A stretch of DNA of 64,000 bases from Saprospiraceae bacterium (GTDB lineage Bacteria; Bacteroidota; Bacteroidia; Chitinophagales; Saprospiraceae), in NCBI GenBank assembly GCA_020627535.1, contig JAHDGU010000017.1, positions 1 through 64,000 of the forward strand, read 5' to 3'. The position numbers and the translations under genes are program-made. Each line of letters begins with the position of its first letter. Position 1 is the first letter of the stretch. Positions 25,357-32,579 of the stretch are shown here, piece by piece. The notes under the pieces are model-generated. The model was not told the origin of the DNA. It saw only the letters and a program-made list of their open reading frames with translations, and searched no databases.

Positions 25357-26166
25357 ATGACAAAAATACCTATATGTATTCTCCTCTGCTTGACTTGTCT
25401 GAGTCTTAGAGCACAATTAACGCTCGGGGGAAGTTCTAGTGCTCGCAGTCTAGCGCTGGGCGGTAGCGGTGTAGCCTACGTCAGTGCGCAGTCTGGCATG
25501 GAAAATCAAGCCGCTACATTGTTTGATGAGTCTGGAAACGTCATGGTGAGTGCTGAGCGCATTCTTGGGCTGGCAGAATTGACCGTCTTGGGCGCTTTCG
25601 CGCAAATGTCCAGCAGCATAGGACACTTCGGTCTCGAGATCAATCAATTCGGCTATGACGACTACCGAGAGCAGAAGATTGGCCTCATGTATGGAAGAAA
25701 GCTCTCAGATCGCATTGCTCTTGCCGTACAGCTCAACTATCTCAATCTCAGCATAGTAGAAAATGGCAATAGCTCCACAGTGAGTTTTGAGATCGCTGCA
25801 CTGGCAAGATTGACCGACGATGTCAATATCGGTGTGCAACTCTACAGTCCGATGCCTGTGGCTATCAGCGATGATCTAGAACTGCCAAGCATATTTAGAC
25901 TTGGTGCTCAGTATGCAGTTTCTGAGCAACTCAGATTGACGGCTGATCTTCAAAAAGATCTCGACAAGTCTCCTAGAGTGCATGTGGGAGTAGCCTATCA
26001 AGTCATAGAAGTGATGGAGCTCCGCTTGGGCACGGCTAGCGGACCAGCGGAGCTGAGTTTCGGGGTGGGCCTACAATTAAAAAGTGGGATAGGTCTAGAC
26101 ATGGTGACGCGATGGAATACGATTTTGGGCGTCAGCCCAGGCCTGACTGCTTACTACCAATGGTAA
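25357..26166 (+). CDS. Outer-membrane beta-barrel protein, PorV/PorQ-like
   Basis: 269 residues from the ATG at 25357. The signal peptide ends CLSLRAQ. The mature part begins with the Gly/Ser-rich LTLGGSSSARSLALGG-type entry seen in PorV/PorQ-like FadL-fold barrels of Bacteroidota. It continues as alternating amphipathic strands (GHFGLEINQFGYDDY, IALAVQLNYLNLSI, MELRLGTASGPAELSFGVGLQ) to a terminal aromatic strand ending AYYQW. The assignment to a T9SS-associated barrel is inference from sequence style. It is divergent from the endonuclease gene. A palindrome copy lies at 25592-25606. Confidence 0.7.
   Translation: MTKIPICILLCLTCLSLRAQLTLGGSSSARSLALGGSGVAYVSAQSGMENQAATLFDESGNVMVSAERILGLAELTVLGAFAQMSSSIGHFGLEINQFGYDDYREQKIGLMYGRKLSDRIALAVQLNYLNLSIVENGNSSTVSFEIAALARLTDDVNIGVQLYSPMPVAISDDLELPSIFRLGAQYAVSEQLRLTADLQKDLDKSPRVHVGVAYQVIEVMELRLGTASGPAELSFGVGLQLKSGIGLDMVTRWNTILGVSPGLTAYYQW
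25592..25606 (-). repeat. GNRA-type palindrome copy 5 (TTTGCGCGAAAGCGC)
   Basis: The minus strand reads TTT then GCGC-GAAA-GCGC, inside the PorV-like gene. The GAAA strand is the template strand. Confidence 0.8.
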
Positions 26167-26175
26167 AATCTCTGC

Positions 26176-27669
26176 TCAAACAAGCTCTCTGAGCTCTTTG
26201 AGAATAGCAGTTTGTCTCAGTGGCTTCTTTTTACTGATAGAGTTCAATACGATCGGCCAGAGGTCATCGTAGGGTATGATCTCCATATCACTTTGCTGTC
26301 GAGCGACCCTGAGCGGATACTCTTCCATTCTTTTGAGGTACTTCTGAGTGTGTCTTTTCACTGCTATGAGGTTAAATCCTCTTTTAGGAATTTCTAGAAG
26401 CATCTTGATGAAGCAGCTACTGCGGAAATTGTTGTTCTTTCTGAGATACTTGGAGTCGTAGCGTTTGAGCGCTGTGAATCTGATACTCAGTTGATCATAT
26501 TCTCGGCGATTGATAAAGTGAAGCAATTGAACGATAATCAGGGCTACACTGTAACCTCGATTGTCTACAGAATAGTCCGGAATGTCATCATAGTTGACCT
26601 TGAAATAACGCTGCTGGAGTCGCTTGCGCTCAGGAACCTCACCCACATCGCAGAGGTAATCAAAGTAAAGTTGATATACTTGCCAGCGATCTCTCGATGC
26701 CTTCCTCACATACTTGAAGCGCGGATGGCGATAAGACTTACAGAAGAGATCAAATGCCTCCTGATAGTCCTGCTTCTTGAGCAAGATCTTCAGCTCATAT
26801 TCTTCTGTAGAAAACCATCTAGCGGTATGAGGGACAAGTGTATCCTTCAGTCGACTGATCCATGACAAGGCCAGGTTTTCAAGTCCGATCTTAAGACCGG
26901 CTTGTACCATATTGATGTAGAACTGGTAGGTTGTTTCTGGCAACTTCCAGCCTCTTTCGTCAAAGTAATCAACCCCTTGATTGGCAATACGAATGGCCGC
27001 TTTGAGATCATACCGTGTTTCATGATAGATAAATGTGCTGAGCACTGCATAGAGATGAAACAAAAATGAGTTGGTTTTCCACAGATGCGGTTTGAGCTCA
27101 TCGACATAGGACTTGGCTAGCTTTTCCAGTTTCTCCGATGAGCAGTTGGTAAAGAGCATCTGATACTTCAGGTCATTGAAGTAGTAGTATGCTTTGATTT
27201 CTAGATGTCGGACATCACAGTATCTTGTGGAGAGATCGTAGTACTTTTTGGTCTGCCGAGGATTTCTAGCCTGTGAAGCTGCGATTGACATTAAGATATC
27301 TGAACTCTCAAGGGCTAGATCAGCAAAGCCATTGACCTCGGCGAAGTTTAGGACCTTTTTCGCTAATTTAGAAGCGGTCTTCAATCTGGACAATCTTCTA
27401 AGAGTCTTGGCGATCATAAGATCCACTAGTCGCCTATAGTATCTTTCTCTCAGCTCTGCATGAGGATTGCGGACGACATCTTGAAAAAGACTGATAAAGA
27501 CCATGTCTTGAAACCTGGACAGTTCCTTATCTCCCAAGAGGGAAACATCATTGTTTGCTAAAGCCTCTTGAAATGAGGCAGGCAGCTCATCTGCCCATTC
27601 TCTGTAGACACGTTTGGAAGAGTTGTGTCTTTTGAGGTCTACAAGGTCCGAGACTACATCAAATACCAT
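26176..27669 (-). CDS. Large alpha-helical (TPR-like) cytoplasmic protein, unknown function
   Basis: A 497-residue basic protein with no signal peptide or membrane segment. The sequence is almost continuously helical, with repeated pairs of helices about 35-40 residues long rich in Leu, Tyr, Arg and Lys (LRERYYRRLVDLMIAKTLRRL, AFDLFCKSYRHPRFKYVRKA and similar). This suggests a degenerate TPR-type scaffold. No enzymatic motif is visible. Such ~500-residue proteins are often annotated hypothetical in Bacteroidota. It is convergent with the PorV-like gene (9-bp gap) and stands alone on its strand. Confidence 0.75.
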   Translation of the reverse strand: MVFDVVSDLVDLKRHNSSKRVYREWADELPASFQEALANNDVSLLGDKELSRFQDMVFISLFQDVVRNPHAELRERYYRRLVDLMIAKTLRRLSRLKTASKLAKKVLNFAEVNGFADLALESSDILMSIAASQARNPRQTKKYYDLSTRYCDVRHLEIKAYYYFNDLKYQMLFTNCSSEKLEKLAKSYVDELKPHLWKTNSFLFHLYAVLSTFIYHETRYDLKAAIRIANQGVDYFDERGWKLPETTYQFYINMVQAGLKIGLENLALSWISRLKDTLVPHTARWFSTEEYELKILLKKQDYQEAFDLFCKSYRHPRFKYVRKASRDRWQVYQLYFDYLCDVGEVPERKRLQQRYFKVNYDDIPDYSVDNRGYSVALIIVQLLHFINRREYDQLSIRFTALKRYDSKYLRKNNNFRSSCFIKMLLEIPKRGFNLIAVKRHTQKYLKRMEEYPLRVARQQSDMEIIPYDDLWPIVLNSISKKKPLRQTAILKELRELV

Positions 27670-27902
27670 AGATCTTAGTTTGAGAAGTCCTACTCATGAA
27701 CTCCGGATTCTACGATTGCAGAGTAAAATAACAGCATAAAGGACATGCAATCAGTATTTTATACTAAATAACAATAATTTTAAATGCGATATTTTGCAAA
27801 TATTACTGCCCAAAGAGGTAATAATTTGGCTGGTTCTTTCCACGTCCTTTGTAAGGTCGGGCAATTGCTTGCCAGTGATTTACAATACCAAACGTTTTTA
27901 TC

Positions 27903-28040
27903 ATGATTAGCTTACTTATTTCAATCCTACTTTCTCTCGGTTCTATCAGTTCAGAAGCAGAGTACCATGAGGCTGGAGCACAACAGCAATCTAGCTGGTA
28001 CGAGACGCATATTGTCGATGAAGATGACATGGGCTTTTAG
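27903..28040 (+). CDS. Possible small secreted peptide (45 residues)
   Basis: A short plus-strand frame from ATG at 27903 to TAG at 28038-28040. It encodes MISLLISILLSLGSISSEA followed by an acidic, Gln/Tyr-containing tail ending DEDDMGF. The N-terminal 16 residues look like a signal or membrane segment. It lies in the gap before the patatin-like gene. A competing minus-strand frame (27803-28030, 75 codons) has no such organisation. Conservation would be needed to establish that it is translated. Confidence 0.35.
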   Translation: MISLLISILLSLGSISSEAEYHEAGAQQQSSWYETHIVDEDDMGF

Positions 28041-28260
28041 AGCGCATTCTTAGAGCATTTTCTTCATTTATAAATTTCTTGATTTGGGCATAATTACATG
28101 CTCATTATCAACCATTTACACTTTAGTATAAAGAATGTAGAGATATATTTTTGTTCTTAAATATAGCATAATAGGTAATTATTTGATCATGTGCTCTTCC
28201 CATCTTTGTCATGACGCCAGAAAACTGTCTTTGAGAAATCAAAGCCTAAAAACTGGTAGA
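28041..28260. other. AT-rich intergenic region upstream of the patatin-like gene
   Basis: About 220 bp between the small frame and the chosen start of the patatin-like gene. It is strongly AT-rich with no other frame worth reporting. It contains a candidate -7 box (28146-28153). Confidence 0.5.
28146..28153 (+). promoter_or_regulatory. Candidate -7 box (TATTTTTG) for the patatin-like gene
   Basis: TATTTTTG matches the Bacteroidota TAnnTTTG element exactly. No clear TTG lies 19 nt upstream (TTTAG is the nearest), so it is only a candidate. It would give a leader of about 100 nt to the ATG cluster at 28261. Confidence 0.35.
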
Positions 28261-29313
28261 ATGATGATGAACAAACAAGATGACACTGCACAAAGTCGCG
28301 AAAACAAGTTCGCGCTCCTTCTTGATAATGCTGCCTATAATGGCGCATTCCAAGTAGGCGCCATCGAGGCGCTCAGCGAATCTGGCCTGACTATAGATGG
28401 AAAGCAGGTAGCTATATCAAAATTTGACCTCGTAGCGGGCATTGGCTCAGGAGCGCTCAATGCCTCCTTTGTCGCAGCCAACAAGACACACATCCTATCA
28501 GACATGTGGTTTCACCCAGAGCACAAGCATCGTGTAGCAGAGGTCCAACACATCCTAGATCTTGTCCTACCGAGCAATAGCGACTTGAATCATTTGTATG
28601 CCCGCAAGTCAAGCAAAGACAAAAACGACGCTGGACTCCCCCCAAGCGTGCTCAATGCCTGCAAAAAGTACTTGAGAGCCGCAGATATCAATCCAGATAC
28701 CCTCCTTCTAGGATTTGTAAGATTGCACGATATGGAGCGCTACATCCTCTCCAATGAGCAGTTTGACAATGACCTTGACCTGATTGATGCCATCTTAAGC
28801 TCTACAAGAACCCCATTCTTCATCGATCAACTCGGAAGTCATAATGGCTTTAAGCATCGCTCCATCAGAGGCATAGACAGCAAGCAAAAGACAAAAGGAT
28901 CCATGATCAATCAAATGATCTCCAAGATCCAAAGCAAGAAAAAAGAAAACGAAGACTATCATCTAGTCGTACTTGATTCATATTCGGCTCGATCACTGAC
29001 TGAAGGTCAGCTCGACTTGATCAAAAGCGCACTAGACCCAGCGGAGAAGTCATATGTCGGTTCAAACATTCTCTGCAAAAGCATTGAGCATTGTCTCGGT
29101 TCGCATGAACTCCTTCATGCGAGCCTGCTCAATGACTTAAAGGCATTGAACTTACAAGACTTGAGCTCAGATGGTATCCATGTGCACATTATCAGCAATG
29201 GACAAAACGCGGGCGGGATTCTCAATAGAGACCTTGACCTCATGATCAAGAGAAGAAAACTAGGCAGAGAAGCTGCCCTCGCATTGGCAGAGACGCATCT
29301 TTACTCTGCTTGA
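28261..29313 (+). CDS. Patatin-like protein with degenerate active site (probable pseudoenzyme)
   Basis: 350 residues from the ATG cluster at 28261/28264/28267. An in-frame ATG at 28183 adds 26 residues of no obvious merit. The N-terminal part follows the patatin/phospholipase layout: FALLLDNAAYNGAFQVGAIEAL aligns with the Gly-rich oxyanion loop, and FDLVAGIGSGALNA aligns with the G-x-S-x-G nucleophile elbow. The key residues differ. The oxyanion Gly residues are replaced by Asp-Asn-Ala-Ala (22-25), the nucleophile position is Gly62 (Ser63 is displaced by one), and the catalytic Asp-Gly dyad (expected near HRSIRGIDS) is not evident. It is probably catalytically dead or mechanistically altered. 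There is no signal peptide, so it is cytoplasmic. An intrinsic terminator follows at 29350. Confidence 0.75.
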   Translation: MMMNKQDDTAQSRENKFALLLDNAAYNGAFQVGAIEALSESGLTIDGKQVAISKFDLVAGIGSGALNASFVAANKTHILSDMWFHPEHKHRVAEVQHILDLVLPSNSDLNHLYARKSSKDKNDAGLPPSVLNACKKYLRAADINPDTLLLGFVRLHDMERYILSNEQFDNDLDLIDAILSSTRTPFFIDQLGSHNGFKHRSIRGIDSKQKTKGSMINQMISKIQSKKKENEDYHLVVLDSYSARSLTEGQLDLIKSALDPAEKSYVGSNILCKSIEHCLGSHELLHASLLNDLKALNLQDLSSDGIHVHIISNGQNAGGILNRDLDLMIKRRKLGREAALALAETHLYSA

Positions 29314-29349
29314 TCCAAAAGCAACCCATTTACCCATACTGTTCAACAG

Positions 29350-29377
29350 CCCATCCTACATAGGATGGGTTTTTTTT
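29350..29377 (+). terminator. Rho-independent terminator after the patatin-like gene
   Basis: A perfect 7-bp stem CCCATCC/GGATGGG with a 6-nt loop (TACATA), followed by eight T's (29370-29377). It lies 37 bp after the patatin-like stop codon. Confidence 0.92.
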
Positions 29378-29396
29378 GTATACATAAGGATATCAC

Positions 29397-29431
29397 AAAA
29401 AAAAACCGGCTGCAAAACACATTGCAACCGG
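29397..29431 (-). terminator. Rho-independent terminator, minus strand
   Basis: On the minus strand, CCGGTTGCAA pairs with TTGCAGCCGG (one mismatch) around a 6-nt loop, followed by nine T's (the A run at 29397-29405 on the plus strand). It ends transcription arriving from the right, either the dihaem peroxidase operon or a small transcript starting near 29590. Confidence 0.85.
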
Positions 29432-29443
29432 CCGAAACAAATT

Positions 29444-29463
29444 ATAATCCCATGAACATATCC
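29444..29463 (-). repeat. 20-bp direct repeat, copy 2
   Basis: ATAATCCCATGAACATATCC is identical to 29568-29587, 124 bp apart. On the minus strand it reads GGATATGTTCATGGGATTAT and lies just upstream of the minus-strand terminator hairpin. It includes a short ATG frame (MFMGL then stop). Confidence 0.9.
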
Positions 29464-29520
29464 GAAACAAAAAATGAATAGAGTGACGAGTTCTATTGAC
29501 TTTTATATTCCTTTTGGAGC

Positions 29521-29598
29521 TCATGTAATATATACGAGGGGCAATGACCAGAGGTCATCGCCCCCGTATAATCCCATGAACATATCCTTTCAAATCTA
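29521..29598 (-). ncRNA. Candidate small minus-strand transcript or leader peptide region
   Basis: On the minus strand a perfect -7 box TAGATTTG (29591-29598) is followed within a few bases by GGATATG and a 20-codon frame (29583 to 29521) encoding MFMGLYGGDDLWSLPLVYIT. A strong hairpin (ACGGGGGC, ATGACC, loop TCT, GGTCAT, GCCCCTCGT; about 29535-29567) lies inside it. No clear -33 element is present. It may be a short structured RNA, a leader peptide, or 3'-untranslated sequence of the operon to the right. Confidence 0.35.
29568..29587 (-). repeat. 20-bp direct repeat, copy 1
   Basis: Identical to 29444-29463. On the minus strand it directly follows a candidate -7 box, and each copy is followed by its own GC-rich hairpin of unrelated sequence. 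Confidence 0.9.
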
Positions 29599-29820
29599 TT
29601 GTCTGTGTCCTTTGACTTTCTTTGACACTACAATGATCTGAACTCGCACCTTGAGAAACAATTACATTTTCAAAGTTTTATCACATATTTTTTTTTATAA
29701 TATGTAAACAGAGAAGCAGGAAACCTCCCTTTTTCAATACCTACTGCTATTTGACTGCAGTAAAAAATCTATTTTTTCAGAAACTGAGATCTAAGAAAAA
29801 AGTAGAAATCCCCTTGATTA
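29599..29820. other. AT-rich non-coding stretch
   Basis: Part of a ~440-bp gap without a recognisable gene between the patatin-like terminator and the dihaem peroxidase stop codon. It contains runs of A and T and no frame with coding character. The features of the left half are listed separately. Confidence 0.5.
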
Positions 29821-30915
29821 TTATTCAAATGGGCTCTGAAATATCTCTTGCGAGAGAAAGCTCGTATCACTCGTCGTCTTCAAGAAAGCGACCAAAGCCT
29901 CCTTCTGATACTCATTGAGACCTAGCGGTCTGATGAGCGGATTGAGATTGGGGGCAAAGTGACCACCACTGTTGTAATGATCTACGACCTCCTCCAATGT
30001 CTGAAAGCGACCATCATGCATATATGGCGCTGTAAACTCGATATTGCGCAGTGTTGGCACCCGAAATTTCCCTCTGTCTGACCAAAGTCCCGTAGCCTCA
30101 TACCGTCCCAGATCTGGAAACATCAAGCTGCTGTCTGCCTCCGTAAGGCCATTATTCTCATATCGATTCGTCGTGAAGAAGGGACCGTTATGGCAATGCC
30201 CACACTCTGCATCGGGCAAGCTTCCAAACGACGCATCAAAATACATCTGAAAACCATCAAGCTCTAGATCAGACAGGAAGTATTCATTGCGGCTGAAGCG
30301 ATCTACCTTGCTATCAGCCGTACTTACCAAAGCACGCTGATACTGCGCAAGGGCCTTGGTGGCCAGATCTCTTGTAATTTCCTCACTATCCTTGATACCG
30401 AAAGCCTTGGCAAACAGCTCTGGATAAGTGTCGTGTTCTTTGAGAATCTCTTCGAGGCGATTCCAATCATGTGCTTGCTCTACAGGGTCCTCTACCGGTA
30501 CAGCCGATAGAGTTTCCAGATCATCTACCCTACCGTCCCAAAACAGACCATTTTCAAAGAATCCTGCATTGATGATGCTCATCGCTTGACGAGTACCTTC
30601 TTGCCCATCTACTCCTAGACTAAACTTCCTGGGATCACTAAAAACACTTTCTTGCAAATGGCAACTAGCACAAGCAACTGTGCCATCCACTGAAAGGATT
30701 GGGTCATGAAAAAGTCGCTTACCTAGGTCCACTCCAGCTACAGTCAATGGGTTATCCGCCGGAATGAGCATATCTGGAAACTCGGCAGGAATCGTAAGCT
30801 CATATGCCGTCTTATCTTGTTCCACTCCGATAAGGTCTCCAGGACTCTCATCTGGGTTACAACAAGCGAAGATCATAGTACTCAGCAAAACAAAGTAGCT
30901 CAATCCCTGTCTCAT
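29821..30915 (-). CDS. Dihaem cytochrome c peroxidase-family lipoprotein (MbnH/MauG-like)
   Basis: 364 residues from the ATG at 30915. The upstream extension to 31020 overlaps the previous gene and precedes the signal sequence. A lipobox (MIFACC) marks it as an envelope lipoprotein. Two c-type haem sites are visible: CASCH in the N-terminal half (with LFHDPILSVDGTVACASCHLQ) and CGHCH in the C-terminal half. The first half carries the conserved SLGVDGQEGTRQAMSIINAGF. The C-terminal signature FRVPTLRNIEFTAPYMHDGRF is typical of BCCP/MauG. Its gene follows an MbnP-like protein gene, so a role in oxidising that partner (as MbnH does for an MbnP tryptophan) is plausible. General peroxide reduction is the alternative. 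Confidence 0.92.
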   Translation of the reverse strand: MRQGLSYFVLLSTMIFACCNPDESPGDLIGVEQDKTAYELTIPAEFPDMLIPADNPLTVAGVDLGKRLFHDPILSVDGTVACASCHLQESVFSDPRKFSLGVDGQEGTRQAMSIINAGFFENGLFWDGRVDDLETLSAVPVEDPVEQAHDWNRLEEILKEHDTYPELFAKAFGIKDSEEITRDLATKALAQYQRALVSTADSKVDRFSRNEYFLSDLELDGFQMYFDASFGSLPDAECGHCHNGPFFTTNRYENNGLTEADSSLMFPDLGRYEATGLWSDRGKFRVPTLRNIEFTAPYMHDGRFQTLEEVVDHYNSGGHFAPNLNPLIRPLGLNEYQKEALVAFLKTTSDTSFLSQEIFQSPFE

Positions 30916-30991
30916 ACAGTACAAATAACGCGCAAGAATGTCAAATTGATGCAAAAGCCTATCACTTATTGCTGCCCGAGCATAGATCTGA

Positions 30992-31780
30992 TCAGTTCGC
31001 ATACCAAGCCGTAAGCGCATTGGAAAATAGTCTATGCATTTGCTCGTCAGAGCTCATAGTCGACTCCAGTCCTTCAAAGAGACGCTGATAATCAAGGCTG
31101 ATACTCAGATCAATATTACTTCCGCGCGACACATCTTCTTGTATCGGAATCGATATGAGCTCGCTTGACTCCAGAGAGCTAAACACCAGCGTGTCTCTAG
31201 ACAGCGAATCTCTAGACCAGACAAGAGTCGCTCCATCATAGCCTCCAATCTGGTTCACAAGGTCGCTAGCTGCACTACCAAATATCTCGTCCTCTTCATC
31301 AGCTATCCAAGACTGAAGATCCACAGGGAGGCCAAGACGAAATCTGAGACTATCAAAGCTCGAAGGCTGGACAAACTCTCCCAGAACGCGACGATCTTGC
31401 CCCGAAGTCACCAATAAATCATGTAGCCGAGATATCATCCCTGCATCCGTGTCCATCTCGATCTCAGATCTCACGGTACGCCATGAACCCGTCGTGGTGT
31501 CATGCACGGCAAAGTCAGAGAGAAACATGGCGTAGTCATGGACAAATAGGACCGGGTCGAGTCCTCCACCTAGTCTTTGCGATCTTGAGATCACGCTACT
31601 ATCATAGACATGCAGCACATTGACATTCATGACAGGATAGCTGCAGCAACAATCCACATCAGCGGCTACTTCATAGTTGCTTGCCAGTGGGTCGAGGCAG
31701 CCTTCTTCTGGCTCGATACAGCTCATCATCACTAGAATCAGGGCAATATCACTGAGGATCCACTTCCAAGCTCTTGGCAT
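30992..31780 (-). CDS. MbnP-like copper-associated lipoprotein (candidate)
   Basis: 262 residues from the ATG at 31780 (31804 is possible). The signal sequence ends VMMSC, a lipobox. Immediately after comes GCLDPLASNYEVAADVDCCCSY, the Cys-bearing 'GCxDPxAxNY' motif common in Bacteroidota envelope proteins. The rest (FVHDYAMFLSDFAVHD, SFDSLRFRLGLPVDL, then an SIDLSISLDYQRLFEG-like strand) follows the layout of MbnP-family beta-sandwich proteins. The conserved tryptophan-rich segment is not clear-cut (WIADEEDEIF or LVWSRD). The adjacent dihaem peroxidase gene strengthens the MbnP call. Family membership is inference. Confidence 0.6.
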   Translation of the reverse strand: MPRAWKWILSDIALILVMMSCIEPEEGCLDPLASNYEVAADVDCCCSYPVMNVNVLHVYDSSVISRSQRLGGGLDPVLFVHDYAMFLSDFAVHDTTTGSWRTVRSEIEMDTDAGMISRLHDLLVTSGQDRRVLGEFVQPSSFDSLRFRLGLPVDLQSWIADEEDEIFGSAASDLVNQIGGYDGATLVWSRDSLSRDTLVFSSLESSELISIPIQEDVSRGSNIDLSISLDYQRLFEGLESTMSSDEQMHRLFSNALTAWYAN

Positions 31781-32579
31781 ATTGTTCTCTGAGTTGACGG
31801 ACAAGATTCTTCACTTGATGTGAAAATTCCTTTTCTTGAATCCAGTGGAAGTAGTTTTTGTCTTCATAGACGATCTTGCCTACCGGCCGTCCGATGTATT
31901 TGCCAAAATTGAAGACAACCGTCCCATTGGGATCATACTTGAGCCTTCTAGTAACATCCAGAAGGCTATTGTTTTGTGTGAATGCGTGAAGTGCCTTCAT
32001 GTCATTGACCACTGGCGCAGGGATGATACCATCCGGCGTCTTGAGATCCTTGCCAGCATAGGCATCAAGCTGTGCTTCTAGAACTTCCATGGTGGCCCTA
32101 ACATCTGCCAGCGCATTGTGCGCTTGATCTAATGACTTCCCACAGTACTTTTCATACGCCGCATAGAGCGTACGTGCCTCCATCCGATGGAAGATCACTT
32201 GAACGTCGATGATATTGCGATGATCAAGACTGAAGTCTTTGCCCACCCGAGCAAACTCTTCCATCAGCATTGGAATGTCAAATCTATTGCTATTATATCC
32301 TGCCAGGTCAGCGCCATCCAGAAATTGCCAAAGCTCGTCAGCAATCTGGCCAAAGGTCGGAGCTGAACTGACCATATCATTTGAAATCCCGTGCACAGCA
32401 TATGCCTCTTGACTGATGAGCACAGGTCCAGGATTGACCAAGCTCTGCTTCACTACATTTTCTGATCCATCCGCCTTTACTTTGATAAATGCGTATTGGA
32501 TGATCCGATCCTTCACTACGTTGAGTCCCGTGGCCTCTAGATCAAAAAACACGAGATCTTTCTTAAGGTCTAACTTCAT
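31749..32579 (-). CDS. DEDDh 3'-5' exonuclease (DnaQ-like)
   Basis: A 276-residue cytoplasmic nuclease. Exo I is FFDLEATGLNVVKDRIIQ at about residues 11-28 (Asp/Glu metal ligands). Exo II is AGYNSNRFDIPML around 93-105. Exo III is HNALADVRATMEVLEA, giving the DEDDh set with its His. The C-terminal ~80 residues contain a short domain (VFNFGKYIGRPVGKI...YFHWI) often found at the end of DnaQ-like exonucleases in this phylum, possibly for nucleic-acid contacts. It likely works in repair or RNA/DNA end trimming rather than as the Pol III epsilon subunit. It overlaps ApbE by 4 bp and the MbnP-like gene by about 30 bp. Confidence 0.92.
   Translation of the reverse strand: MKLDLKKDLVFFDLEATGLNVVKDRIIQYAFIKVKADGSENVVKQSLVNPGPVLISQEAYAVHGISNDMVSSAPTFGQIADELWQFLDGADLAGYNSNRFDIPMLMEEFARVGKDFSLDHRNIIDVQVIFHRMEARTLYAAYEKYCGKSLDQAHNALADVRATMEVLEAQLDAYAGKDLKTPDGIIPAPVVNDMKALHAFTQNNSLLDVTRRLKYDPNGTVVFNFGKYIGRPVGKIVYEDKNYFHWIQEKEFSHQVKNLVRQLREQYAKSLEVDPQ

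Noticed and set aside
27803-28030. 75-codon minus-strand frame
   Set aside because: It has no signal, domain or coding pattern, and overlaps a better-organised plus-strand frame.
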